Source of the DNA: an uncultured Opitutaceae bacterium
GTDB lineage: Bacteria > Verrucomicrobiota > Verrucomicrobiae > Opitutales > Opitutaceae
Assembly (NCBI GenBank): GCA_946482625.1
Contig: CAMLSH010000109.1
Span: 1 to 9,402, forward strand
Direction of reading: 5' to 3'
Length of the DNA stretch: 9,402 bases
A model generated the notes under the pieces. That model did no database searches. It was not told the DNA's origin and saw nothing but the letters and a program-made list of their open reading frames with translations. This document shows, one piece after another, positions 1 through 6,557 of the stretch (the first letter of the stretch is position 1; every line of letters starts with the position of its first letter). The position numbers were made by a program, and so were the translations under genes.

Positions 1-554
1 AAGTGGTCGGCATGGTGTCGGTGAAGGCGCTCTGGGCGCATTCGGCGATCGGGCTCACGACCAATTTGAAAAACCTGCTCGTCCAGCCGCTCGTCGTGCC
101 GGAGACGATGAATGCGATCCAGCTGCTCGAAGCCTTCAAGAAATCGGGTAAACACATCGCGCTGGTGAGCGACGAGTTTGGCGCGATCCAAGGGCTGGTG
201 ACGTTGATCGACGTCCTCGAGGCGATCGTCGGCGATCTACCCGCGCAAGGCCGGCGCCAGGCGACGGCCATGAAGCAACGCGAAGACGGCTCCTGGCTCG
301 TCGATGCGACGCTCGGCACGGATGAATTGAAAACGCTGCTTCAGGTGGACGAACTCCCGCATGAAGAGGAGGCGGATTTCCAGACCTTGGGCGGCTTCGT
401 GATGACCCATTTCGGACGCATCCCGACGGCGGGCGATTTCTTCGATCACGGCGGCTGGCGCTTCGAGGTGGTGGACATGGACCGCCACCGCGTGGACAAG
501 ATGCTCATCTCGAAAACCCCGGTTCCCGCAGCGCTGGAAAAAGCGGCGGGGTGA
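1..554 (+). CDS. CBS-domain / CorC_HlyC transporter-associated domain protein (5' partial)
   Basis: This is the C-terminal part of a CorC/HlyC-type (UPF0053 family) protein; the gene enters from the left edge and the first full codon is at position 3. About 183 residues are visible. Residues ~25-80 are the end of a CBS pair: the segment around HIALVSDEFGAIQGLVTLID (51-70), followed by an EAIVGDLP-like end, is the family's usual VDEYGgxxGlVTxeDilEeivGei block. Residues ~95-170 (DGSWLVDATLGTDEL, then TLGGFVMTHFGRIP and a VDMDRHRVDKM tail) match the small CorC_HlyC domain, which is thought to sense ions or ligands. In full-length relatives an N-terminal DUF21 membrane domain precedes this part; it would lie outside the window. 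Relatives are linked to divalent-cation (Mg/Co) homeostasis or export, but the substrate cannot be read here. The apparent GTG/ATG codons at 3 and 12 are internal, not starts. The family is certain; the exact role is not. Confidence 0.9.
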   Translation, partial: VVGMVSVKALWAHSAIGLTTNLKNLLVQPLVVPETMNAIQLLEAFKKSGKHIALVSDEFGAIQGLVTLIDVLEAIVGDLPAQGRRQATAMKQREDGSWLVDATLGTDELKTLLQVDELPHEEEADFQTLGGFVMTHFGRIPTAGDFFDHGGWRFEVVDMDRHRVDKMLISKTPVPAALEKAAG

Positions 555-578
555 GGTCCCTGCCGCACGGGCCTTTTT
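543..578 (+). terminator. possible intrinsic terminator at the end of the CBS-domain gene
   Basis: A 9-bp stem (543-551 with 558-566, one G-U pair) closes a 6-nt loop, TGAGGT, that contains the TGA stop codon of the CBS gene. A run of five T lies at 574-578, seven bases after the stem, which is farther than in a textbook terminator. The stem is GC-rich and stable. The gap before the T-run and the overlap with the last codons weaken the call; it may only attenuate read-through into the kinase-like gene. Confidence 0.35.
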
Positions 579-689
579 GCCGCGCATCCCGTCCTTCGCC
601 GCGGGTGAATAATTTGTCGGCAATTTCCAGTAACTTCAGGTTGATTCGCGCGGCACTCGCCGCGACGGTTCGCGGGCCATGAGCGACCC

Positions 690-1619
690 ATGCAAGAAGA
701 CCCCTTCTCCGGTTTCCCGTCCTGCATCCAAGGCCGGCAGCTCCCAAGCCCGTCCGAAAGAAGCCGTCTTCAACACGATCACGAGCGACGATTGGAAGCG
801 CTCCATCGCCTCGGGTCGGCAGCGCAAGAATGCGGTCTCCGCGCAGATTCGGACGGCGATCTCGTCCTCCTCGCCGAAGACGAAGTAAGCCTCCTCGAAG
901 CCGCCGGTCATCCTTGGACCGACCTCGGCGATGCGATCCGCGCCTTTCGTGTGTGTCTGCCGTTGATGCCGTTGGAGACGTTTGGGTTTCCCGCCGACTC
1001 CGAAAATCCGCTGGAAGAACCCAACGCTCAGCTGCGCCGCATCGGCGGCGGCGTTGAAGCGTGGGCCTTCGCCAGCGAGCGCGATGGTTCCGTCTATAAA
1101 TTTTTCCGTCCCCGCGAAGGCGATACGATCGGCAGCGCGTTCGGTTTCCGACGCGGCGACGAAGCGTGGTTTCAAGCCGAAGCGAAACTGGGAACTTATC
1201 GCGAGCTCTTGGAAAAACTGCTGCTCATCCACGCGCTTGGCGGCATGGCGTGCGAAGTCGTCGGCGTGACGCCCGAGGGCATCCTCGTGGCGAAACAAGT
1301 GCTCGGCGATCCGCTCCCGCAGGGCGACGACGTGTCGCGCGTGCTGCCCGCGCAGTTGATCGAAATCCCGTCGCGTTTCCTGCGGGCGAATCGCGATCAC
1401 CCGCGGCTGTGCTGGTTTGCGGAGCGCGCGTGGCTGGTGGGCGACCTGCACGCGCGCAACTTCGTCCGCGGCAGCGATGGCGGTCTTCACGTGATTGATC
1501 TGGTGGCCGCGCCGTGGCCGGTCGATGCGGGGAATCCGCTCATCGAAGACTGGCTCGGCCGCGTGCGACACGATCCGCACGCCTCGCTTCTGAGAGCGGG
1601 AAACGACGACGAGCTGTAG
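690..1619 (+). CDS. kinase-like fold protein of unknown substrate
   Basis: This 309-residue protein carries the landmarks of a protein-kinase/aminoglycoside-phosphotransferase fold in order. They are a glycine-rich turn IGGGVEAWAF (118-127), a VYKFF strand with candidate ATP-anchoring Lys137, a candidate Glu in the helix around EAWFQAEAKL (158-167), a catalytic loop GDLHARNF (251-258; Asp252, Asn257) and a metal-binding strand HVIDLV (267-272; Asp270). The D-x-H-x-x-N arrangement is more like small atypical kinases or the kinase-like domains of phage/plasmid polyvalent proteins than like eukaryotic-type Ser/Thr kinases (HRD, DFG). I cannot name the substrate. The first ~85 residues have no recognised motif. 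ATG 690 is the first ATG after an in-frame stop at 642-644, but it has no good ribosome binding site. The real start could be later, though motifs only begin near residue 118. It lies 135 bases after the CBS gene and 90 bases before the HAD gene, so a shared transcript is possible but not shown. Confidence 0.72.
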   Translation: MQEDPFSGFPSCIQGRQLPSPSERSRLQHDHERRLEALHRLGSAAQECGLRADSDGDLVLLAEDEVSLLEAAGHPWTDLGDAIRAFRVCLPLMPLETFGFPADSENPLEEPNAQLRRIGGGVEAWAFASERDGSVYKFFRPREGDTIGSAFGFRRGDEAWFQAEAKLGTYRELLEKLLLIHALGGMACEVVGVTPEGILVAKQVLGDPLPQGDDVSRVLPAQLIEIPSRFLRANRDHPRLCWFAERAWLVGDLHARNFVRGSDGGLHVIDLVAAPWPVDAGNPLIEDWLGRVRHDPHASLLRAGNDDEL

Positions 1620-1697
1620 GTTTTTCACGGGGCGGCTTGTCGGGCCGTTTCCCGGTTATGAAAACGAGGATTGATTTGTCGCGCCGTGCGGACAGGC

Positions 1698-1702
1698 AGG
1701 AG
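1698..1702 (+). promoter_or_regulatory. ribosome binding site of the HAD hydrolase gene
   Basis: AGGAG lies seven bases before ATG 1710, ideal spacing. It decides the start: the in-frame upstream ATG at 1671 would add 13 residues with no family resemblance, whereas ATG 1710 begins directly with the MKYKLVIFDFDGT strand. This is one of the few clear Shine-Dalgarno sequences in the window. Confidence 0.75.
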
Positions 1703-1709
1703 CGTTCTG

Positions 1710-2351
1710 ATGAAGTACAAGTTGGTGATCTTCGATTTCGACGGGACCCTGGCGGATTCGTTTGAGTGGTTTCTGGGCGTGGTCGATGAGCTCGCCGAGA
1801 AACACAAATTCCGGAAACTCGCGCGCAGGGAGCTTGATGAACTCCGTGGCAGTTCGGCGAGAAAGGTTCTGACGCATTTCGGTGTCGCCCGCTGGCGTCT
1901 TCCCGCGATCGGCCGGCATTTACACACGCTCGCGGCGCGGGATATCGGCAAGATTTCGTTGTTCGAAGGCGTTGATCAGATGCTGTCTGACCTTGTGGAA
2001 AACGGCGTAACAGTGGCGGTCGTGAGCTCCAGCGCCGAGGCCAGCATCCGCCAGATTCTCGGTCCGGCGAATGTGAGCCGGATCAGCCACTTCGAGTGTG
2101 GAGCATCTCTTTTTGGCAAACGCACGAAGCTGCGGAAAGTGCTCCGTCAATGCGGCGTGAGCGCGCGCGAAGCGCTTTGCGTGGGCGACGAGGTTCGCGA
2201 CATCGAGGCGGCGAAGGCGGAAGGTATCCCGTTCGGCGCGGTGGGCTGGGGCTTCACGCATTTACATGCGTTGCGCGAGTATGAGCCCGAGGAAACGTTT
2301 GTGACGGTGGGCGAGGTCGTCGCCTGCATCGCGGGACGGCGCGTGAGCTGA
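1710..2351 (+). CDS. HAD-superfamily phosphatase (phosphoglycolate-phosphatase-like)
   Basis: This is a 213-residue HAD hydrolase, a cytosolic Mg-dependent phosphatase type that works through an aspartyl-phosphate. All four HAD motifs are visible. Motif I is FDFDGTLADS with nucleophile Asp9 and acid/base Asp11. Motif II is VVSSS (104-108). The motif III lysine is in FGKRTKLRKVL (Lys138 or Lys140). Motif IV is CVGDEVRDIEAAKAEGI (157-173) with Asp160 and Asp164. The segment between motif I and motif II (~15-95) is a helical C1-type cap, as in Gph/PGP-like enzymes (HAD_2 group). Length is normal for the group. The substrate cannot be assigned: this group includes phosphoglycolate, pyrophosphate and sugar-phosphate phosphatases, so I give no symbol. 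It is convergent with aroE across 72 bases. The start is fixed by the AGGAG site at 1698-1702. Confidence 0.92.
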   Translation: MKYKLVIFDFDGTLADSFEWFLGVVDELAEKHKFRKLARRELDELRGSSARKVLTHFGVARWRLPAIGRHLHTLAARDIGKISLFEGVDQMLSDLVENGVTVAVVSSSAEASIRQILGPANVSRISHFECGASLFGKRTKLRKVLRQCGVSAREALCVGDEVRDIEAAKAEGIPFGAVGWGFTHLHALREYEPEETFVTVGEVVACIAGRRVS

Positions 2352-2423
2352 AGACGGCGCGGGAAGCGCGCGGTGTTTGGGCGCGCCGCGGTATCCGCGA
2401 AGCGGGCACGGAGCGCCCCGGGG

Positions 2424-3341
2424 CTATTCTTTGCGATCCAAGGCAGCCATCGCGGCTTCGCGCATGGCTTCGACTGGCACTTGCTCGGCGGTCCAGATTT
2501 CCAGCGCCCGTGCGCCTTGATGGATGAGCATCGCCAAACCGTTTGCAGCCGGAAGCTCCAGCGAACGCGCTTGTGCGAGCAGGCGTGTTTCCGGCGGGTT
2601 GTAGATCATGTCGTACACGCCGGCGGGGCGGGGCAGGTGGGCGAGATCGATCGGCGGCGCGTCAGTCGGTTTGAGGCCGGCGGACGTGGCGTTGATCACG
2701 AGTGCGTCGGCGGGAAGACCGGCTGGCGGTTGATGCGGGTCGAAGCCGTGCAATGGGATTTTGCCGGCCACCGGTGCGAGGTCGATGAGGAGCGCGTCGA
2801 GGTTGAGGCGCGTGCGATTGGCGATCCAAAGCGAGGCGCAGTTGCGTTGGAGGCATTCGACGGCCGCGCCGCGGGCGGCTCCACCGGCTCCGAGGAGGAT
2901 GACGTGCGAATCGGTGAGTTCGCGTCCGAGCGTTTCCTTCACTGCGGTGGCGAGGCCATAGCCGTCAGTGTTGAAGCCACGCCAGCCGGTGGGTGTGCGC
3001 AGAAGCGTGTTGATGGCGCCGATCGCCTGAGCGGCCGGGTCGATGTCGTCAACGAAACCGAAAGCGAGGACCTTGTGTGGGACGGTGAGATTGAGGCCTT
3101 GGAAACCTTCGTCGTGTAGTTTTTTTAATGCGTCCGAAAGTCGGTCGGACGGGACGTCGAAACGAAAATATTTCCACGAACCAAACGTTTCCGCTTTCTG
3201 CGCCATCGTGGCGAGCGCAGCGTTGTGCATGGCCGGACTGATCGAGTGTTTGATCGGGTGGCCCAGCACGGCGAGTTTGGGGCCGTCATGTTTCCAGTGG
3301 CCGAGGTGGTCGAGCGTGAGGACTGTGTCGGGTAAATCCAT
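2424..3341 (-). CDS. aroE: shikimate dehydrogenase (NADP+)
   Basis: AroE reduces 3-dehydroshikimate to shikimate with NADPH, the fourth step of the shikimate pathway to chorismate, in the cytosol. The 305-residue product has every landmark. The substrate loop is LGHPIKHSISPAMHN (26-40; the serines bind shikimate). Catalytic Lys90 lies in NLTVPHK (84-90). Asn111 lies in AINTL and Asp126 in GFNTDG (122-127), the catalytic partner of the lysine. The Rossmann glycine loop is GAGGAARG (151-158), the NADP-phosphate-binding NRT motif is at 175-177, the NATSAG motif is at 217-222, and the C-terminal NGLAMLIHQGA (267-277) includes Gln275. It is longer than the roughly 270-residue enzymes because of about 20 extra N-terminal residues before the first strand. 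ATG 3341 lacks a clear Shine-Dalgarno, so a slightly shorter form cannot be excluded. It is convergent with the HAD gene and divergent from the gene at 3633. Confidence 0.96.
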   Translation of the reverse strand: MDLPDTVLTLDHLGHWKHDGPKLAVLGHPIKHSISPAMHNAALATMAQKAETFGSWKYFRFDVPSDRLSDALKKLHDEGFQGLNLTVPHKVLAFGFVDDIDPAAQAIGAINTLLRTPTGWRGFNTDGYGLATAVKETLGRELTDSHVILLGAGGAARGAAVECLQRNCASLWIANRTRLNLDALLIDLAPVAGKIPLHGFDPHQPPAGLPADALVINATSAGLKPTDAPPIDLAHLPRPAGVYDMIYNPPETRLLAQARSLELPAANGLAMLIHQGARALEIWTAEQVPVEAMREAAMAALDRKE

Positions 3342-3429
3342 GGCGGTTGAGTCCGGTGCAGCGTCGCCGCCCTGACCTGAAAGGAAACGACAAAAATGAA
3401 TCGCGCATCCGCGTGTGGAGAAAATTAAA

Positions 3430-3462
3430 CCGTCCGCCGGACTGTGATGCCGAGGCGGACGG
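3430..3462. repeat. 9-bp perfect inverted repeat (hairpin)
   Basis: CCGTCCGCC at 3430-3438 is matched exactly by GGCGGACGG at 3454-3462, with a 15-base spacer. The arms can form a stable stem in RNA or DNA. There is no T-run after it on either strand, so it does not look like an intrinsic terminator. Its place in a divergent promoter region would also suit an operator or a REP-like element. Confidence 0.5.
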
Positions 3463-3470
3463 GTTGGTTG

Positions 3471-3489
3471 CTGGCCCTCCGAGGGCCGG
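3471..3489. repeat. short GC-rich palindrome (GGCCCTC/GAGGGCC)
   Basis: GGCCCTC at 3473-3479 and GAGGGCC at 3481-3487 form a near-perfect palindrome around one base. A flanking C-G pair and a T-G pair extend it to 3471-3489. It starts nine bases after the previous inverted repeat. As RNA it would form a tight hairpin with a three-base loop. Function is unknown. Confidence 0.45.
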
Positions 3490-3632
3490 AAAAGGGGGTG
3501 TGTCGTGGGCTACGAACTCTAAACACGCGGAAGCGCGGAAAAGTTTCACGCGCTGCCGGGTTTCTCGTCGCCGGACTCGCGGCGGTGAACGCGGGATTGT
3601 CCGGGCAGAGGAAATGCCTCCATGTTTTTCGC

Positions 3633-4514
3633 GTGGTCGAAACCTCCACATCTCTTCCTGAAGCCGTCTGGCGCGCCCGTCAAAACGCGCACGAAACGCG
3701 TGTGCGGCGATGGACCGATCCGCATCAGGCGCGTGCGTCGCGTGGTGAAAAACACCCCGTCTTCGATTTTCTTTTCGACTACTATGCCTTTCGCCCGAGC
3801 TGGCTGCGGCGCTGGCATCCGGGCGCAGGCGTGGCGCTCGAAGGGGACGCGGCCCGCGAGTTTCTTCGCTGGACGGGGTATCGGGAAACTCGCGACGGCG
3901 GCGTTTTTGTCGATCCGGCGGATTTTCCCGCCCGACGACGCGAGACGGTGGGGTGGTTGCAGGAGATGCTGATCGGGACGCGCGACCGGCCGGCATTCTT
4001 CGGCTGTTTCGGACTGCACGAGTGGACGATGGTTTATCGGCAGAGCGCGGATGAGATTCGCCACAACGCCTGGCCGCTGCGTTTCCCGCCCGACGAACTC
4101 GCAAAGATCGTCGAGAGCCAGCCCGTGTGTTGCTCGCACTTCGATGCCTTTCGTTTCTTCACCGCGCCCGCGCGGCCCTTGAACAAACTGCAGCCGACGC
4201 GCGCGGGAACGGCGCGGCTCGAGCAGCGCGGCTGCCTGCATGCGAACATGGATTTGTACAAGTGGGCGTTCAAACTCGCGCCGTACACGCCTTCGGAGCT
4301 GGTCGCCGATTGTTTCGCGCTAGCCCGGGATATCCGCGAAATCGACATGCGTGCCAGCCCGTACGATCTGCGTGCGCTCGGGTTTGCGCCAATCAAGATC
4401 GAGACGCCGGAGGGGCGGGCCGAGTACGAGCGCGAACAGCGTGCGTTCGCCGCGCGAGGCGAGCCCTTGCGGGAGCGCCTGCTGGCCGTCTGTGCGCAAT
4501 TGCTCGCGGCGTGA
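3633..4514 (+). CDS. conserved protein of the family annotated '3-methyladenine DNA glycosylase'
   Basis: From GTG 3633 the product has 293 residues. It matches, from memory, a conserved bacterial family common in actinobacteria and planctomycetes that databases label '3-methyladenine DNA glycosylase'. Hallmarks include VWRARQNAHETRVRRWTDPH (12-31), GEKHPVFDFLFDYYAFRP (38-55), LRRWHPG (58-64), FGLHEW (126-131), FDAFRFFT (170-177), CLHANMDLYKWAFKL (201-215) and IREIDMRASPYDL (234-246). I see no helix-hairpin-helix (AlkA/Tag) or MPG motif, so the name rests on annotation transfer and the reaction is unverified. No signal peptide or membrane segment is evident. The start was chosen because conserved sequence begins immediately after it; upstream in-frame codons are dissimilar. 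It is not well supported by a ribosome binding site: AGAGGA at 3607-3612 is better placed for an out-of-frame ATG at 3622. The 3' end is convergent with the next gene, only nine bases apart. Confidence 0.82.
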   Translation: MVETSTSLPEAVWRARQNAHETRVRRWTDPHQARASRGEKHPVFDFLFDYYAFRPSWLRRWHPGAGVALEGDAAREFLRWTGYRETRDGGVFVDPADFPARRRETVGWLQEMLIGTRDRPAFFGCFGLHEWTMVYRQSADEIRHNAWPLRFPPDELAKIVESQPVCCSHFDAFRFFTAPARPLNKLQPTRAGTARLEQRGCLHANMDLYKWAFKLAPYTPSELVADCFALARDIREIDMRASPYDLRALGFAPIKIETPEGRAEYEREQRAFAARGEPLRERLLAVCAQLLAA

Positions 4515-4523
4515 CCCGCCGCG

Positions 4524-6488
4524 TCAACGCACGTCGAACGAGTGCGCTTTGAGCGGGAAAAGTGGATACCCGAGACGTCGGGAGCTGATCTCCTCCAGTT
4601 GCAGACTCACGAGAGGATTGTGCGTCATGAACCGAAGGAAATCGGCCTTGCTGAACGTGAGGCAGCGGACGTGTTCTCGCGCGATGACGTCGGCATTGGC
4701 CGAGCTGTTCTGGAGCAGGCTGATCTCGCCAAAGAACCCGCCGGGATCGAGCCTTGAGAGTAGTTTTTTGCCGCGTTTCACATGCACGCGGCCTTCGTAC
4801 ACGACGTAGAACTGGTGGCTGTCCTGGCGTTCGGCGACGATGGTTTCGTCCTCGTTATAGCTGATGACCGAGGAGATCTGCGCGAAGCGCGCAACCGCCT
4901 GCGGATGCCAGCTGGCGCAGAAAGAGAGGCGGCGCAGAAAGGGGACTTTGTGGACGAGATCGTTGGCCAGCGGCACGCCGAGTTTTGCGACCACGCGTTG
5001 TTGAAATTCCTCCAGGGGAAGCATCAGCGCGATCACGGGCGTGAGTGCGCGAACCTGAGCCTCGGGACGTCCCGCATCGAGCAGTGTATGCGCGCCGAAA
5101 ACGTCGCCTTCGCCGAGCTCAAGCACGCGCTCGGCTCGGCCGGATTTCAACCGGCGGTAGATGGCGACTCCGCCCGAAAGGATGATACCGACCTCGGTGG
5201 ACTTGTCCGAAAACTTGCGGATCAGGCTCCAGGATTTGAATACTTGGGGGCGTGCCCGCTTTAGGAGTTCTGCGCGTTCGGCCTGCGGGAGGCGGCGGAA
5301 GACGAGCGAATCTGCGAGGAGCCGGGCGATGACATCCGGTGTGTTGATCTCCTCGGGCTTCGCGGTCCAGCGGTGGATCGTTTGCACGATCTCGCGGTAA
5401 CGCGCGCGGCTACGCACCCACAAGCTGCGCGTCACGGGACGGCCGACAAAAATCAGCAGGGCGAACGCCGCCACCATGCCGAAGCCGAGTCCCACCTCGC
5501 GCCAGTAGTCACCGCTCCCGATCACTTCGCGGGCACCGCGGTCGGTCGCGCGAAGCGCGACGAATAGCACAAGCAGACACCAGGCGGCGCCCCAGATGAG
5601 ACGCACGGAAACGTACAGGGCCGAGACCCGGGCCATGCCGAACTTCAGCCGGACCTTCCATCGGCGGTTGGGGCTGAAGGCCATATTCTTGTGCGTATCG
5701 AGAATCTGGCCACGAAACAGCGACGAGAGGATCGGTGTGATCGAACCGCCCGCCGCCGGACGCAGCATGATCAAAACCGCCAGGACGTGCAGCAGGCCCC
5801 AAGCGGGTTTATACCACCAGAGGAGTGCGCCGGTGATCATCACGGGCATGAACTTGGCGCTCCATACGCCGATTTGCGTGATCCTGCTGGTCATGCAGGC
5901 GTCCTCGAGATTGACGGAGAAATAGGGTGTCGGCCGGAGGAGGTTGAGCTTGGGCTCGTAGATTTCTCCACCGCCCCACACGAGCGTCGAAGCCGCGAGT
6001 GCCGAGCCTGCGCTCAGGGCGAGGCAGAGCACCAGCCAGCCGATGAGTACATCGACTGCGCCCGCTGGCATGGGAGACGGCCAGGTAAACTCCCGGGTGA
6101 GAAGCAGAGTGACGGCGGCGATGAGCGAGGCCCAGCCGAGTACGATGGGAATCCAGGCGTTGAGCGGCACGGCCCAGCGGCGGGCGCGTTCGTCGGGCTC
6201 GGTCTGGCGCTCGAGCCGCAGCACGCCGGCGCGTTGGGCTTTGAGGATGAGCTCGTAGTACTCGCGCATCGGCACGCAGGTACGGTTCAGGATGACTGCG
6301 CGGAGCACGTCAGGCACGGTCGCCGGCGTGGAGAAATTGCGCAGCAGGTTCCACTGATCGAGTGTGACCGTGAGATAGCGGCGCGCCGGCACGTTTTTCA
6401 AAACGGAGACTCCCCCAGGCATATCCATCCGCTGGATATTCGGGTTAAGCCTCAGGGTCTGCGCCGTCAGGACAAGTTGCTCATCCAT
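4524..6488 (-). CDS. membrane protein: PqqD-like segment, degenerate M50-like core, two cNMP-binding-like domains
   Basis: This 654-residue protein has three parts. Residues ~25-93 resemble the PqqD-like/winged segment preceding some M50 peptidases (a YLTVTLDQWNLLRNF strand-helix, then VPDVLRAV and LILKAQRAGVLRL). Residues ~107-350 hold several hydrophobic helices (about 107-130, 144-171, 205-241, 290-312, 332-350). In this part GSALAAS (161-167), GGGEIYEPKLNLL (172-184) and PYFSVNLEDACMTSRI (188-203) align by eye with the M50 'HELGHAlA...GGevhEiGl.ll...P.f..v.DA....sr' region. The HExxH zinc motif is absent: SAGSALAA occupies its place, and no HExxH occurs elsewhere. Residues ~393-500 and ~514-625 are two cNMP/Crp-type beta-barrel domains (IILSGGVAIYRR, VVYEGRVHVKRG). 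Their phosphate-binding cassettes are altered: FGAHTLL (464-470) lacks the Glu, and FGEISLL (586-592) is followed by SSANAD instead of a PRAAT-like run. It is probably a regulatory or scaffolding membrane protein. It lies 69 bases downstream of the receiver gene on the same strand, so an operon is likely. ATG 6488 has no clear ribosome binding site. Confidence 0.78.
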   Translation of the reverse strand: MDEQLVLTAQTLRLNPNIQRMDMPGGVSVLKNVPARRYLTVTLDQWNLLRNFSTPATVPDVLRAVILNRTCVPMREYYELILKAQRAGVLRLERQTEPDERARRWAVPLNAWIPIVLGWASLIAAVTLLLTREFTWPSPMPAGAVDVLIGWLVLCLALSAGSALAASTLVWGGGEIYEPKLNLLRPTPYFSVNLEDACMTSRITQIGVWSAKFMPVMITGALLWWYKPAWGLLHVLAVLIMLRPAAGGSITPILSSLFRGQILDTHKNMAFSPNRRWKVRLKFGMARVSALYVSVRLIWGAAWCLLVLFVALRATDRGAREVIGSGDYWREVGLGFGMVAAFALLIFVGRPVTRSLWVRSRARYREIVQTIHRWTAKPEEINTPDVIARLLADSLVFRRLPQAERAELLKRARPQVFKSWSLIRKFSDKSTEVGIILSGGVAIYRRLKSGRAERVLELGEGDVFGAHTLLDAGRPEAQVRALTPVIALMLPLEEFQQRVVAKLGVPLANDLVHKVPFLRRLSFCASWHPQAVARFAQISSVISYNEDETIVAERQDSHQFYVVYEGRVHVKRGKKLLSRLDPGGFFGEISLLQNSSANADVIAREHVRCLTFSKADFLRFMTHNPLVSLQLEEISSRRLGYPLFPLKAHSFDVR

Positions 6489-6557
6489 GCTGGTGGAGGT
6501 CGGCTGGTCAGGGCTGGTTAGGTGAAGCGGGGCGGGTGAAAGCCGCCGGGTGGGAAA

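Larger units (their letters stand above)
3342..3632. other. divergent intergenic region between aroE and the glycosylase-family gene
   Basis: These 291 bases should hold the promoters for aroE (leftward) and the gene at 3633 (rightward). A locally A-rich patch (about 3380-3430) interrupts the GC-rich background, but I find no convincing -35/-10 pair on either strand. It contains two inverted repeats (3430-3462 and 3471-3489, listed separately). The reading frame of the downstream gene stays open from 3444, but the upstream 63 codons have no family resemblance and are probably not translated. A 10-codon ORF at 3396-3428, preceded by AAGGAAA, is too short to call a gene. Confidence 0.5.

Noticed and set aside
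679..888. 69-codon plus-strand ORF starting just before the kinase-like gene
   Set aside because: It is a Ser/Lys-rich frame with no ribosome binding site or motif, and overlaps the longer frame. It is kept in mind only because the N-terminus of the kinase-like protein is itself unconserved.
636..1628. Long minus-strand open frame opposite the kinase-like gene
   Set aside because: It has no recognisable motif and its composition (many Arg, His, Ala) is typical of an antisense shadow in high-GC DNA. The plus-strand frame carries ordered kinase-like motifs.
2387..2424. Short palindromes CGCGG-TAT-CCGCG and GCCCCGGGGC between HAD and aroE
   Set aside because: Stems of five bases and a 10-bp GC palindrome are expected by chance in this base composition. 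There is no T-run to support a terminator.
2373..3119. 248-codon plus-strand open frame opposite aroE
   Set aside because: The minus strand encodes a complete AroE with all catalytic motifs; the plus-strand frame is Gly/Arg-rich without family resemblance.
3396..3428. 10-codon ORF preceded by AAGGAAA in the divergent region
   Set aside because: It is too short to support as a gene and has no run of regulatory codons typical of a leader peptide.
3286..4241. Minus-strand open frames opposite the glycosylase-family gene (3286-4104 and 3546-4241)
   Set aside because: They overlap the conserved plus-strand protein and show only Arg/Pro-rich shadow sequence.
5691..6521. 276-codon plus-strand open frame opposite the membrane protein
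   Set aside because: It is the antisense shadow of the hydrophobic gene; the translation is Glu/Arg/His/Gly-rich with no motif.
6489..6557. GGCGG/CCGCC hairpin (6531-6547) between the receiver and membrane-protein genes
   Set aside because: The stem is only five base pairs with no T-run, too weak to argue for a terminator splitting the probable operon.
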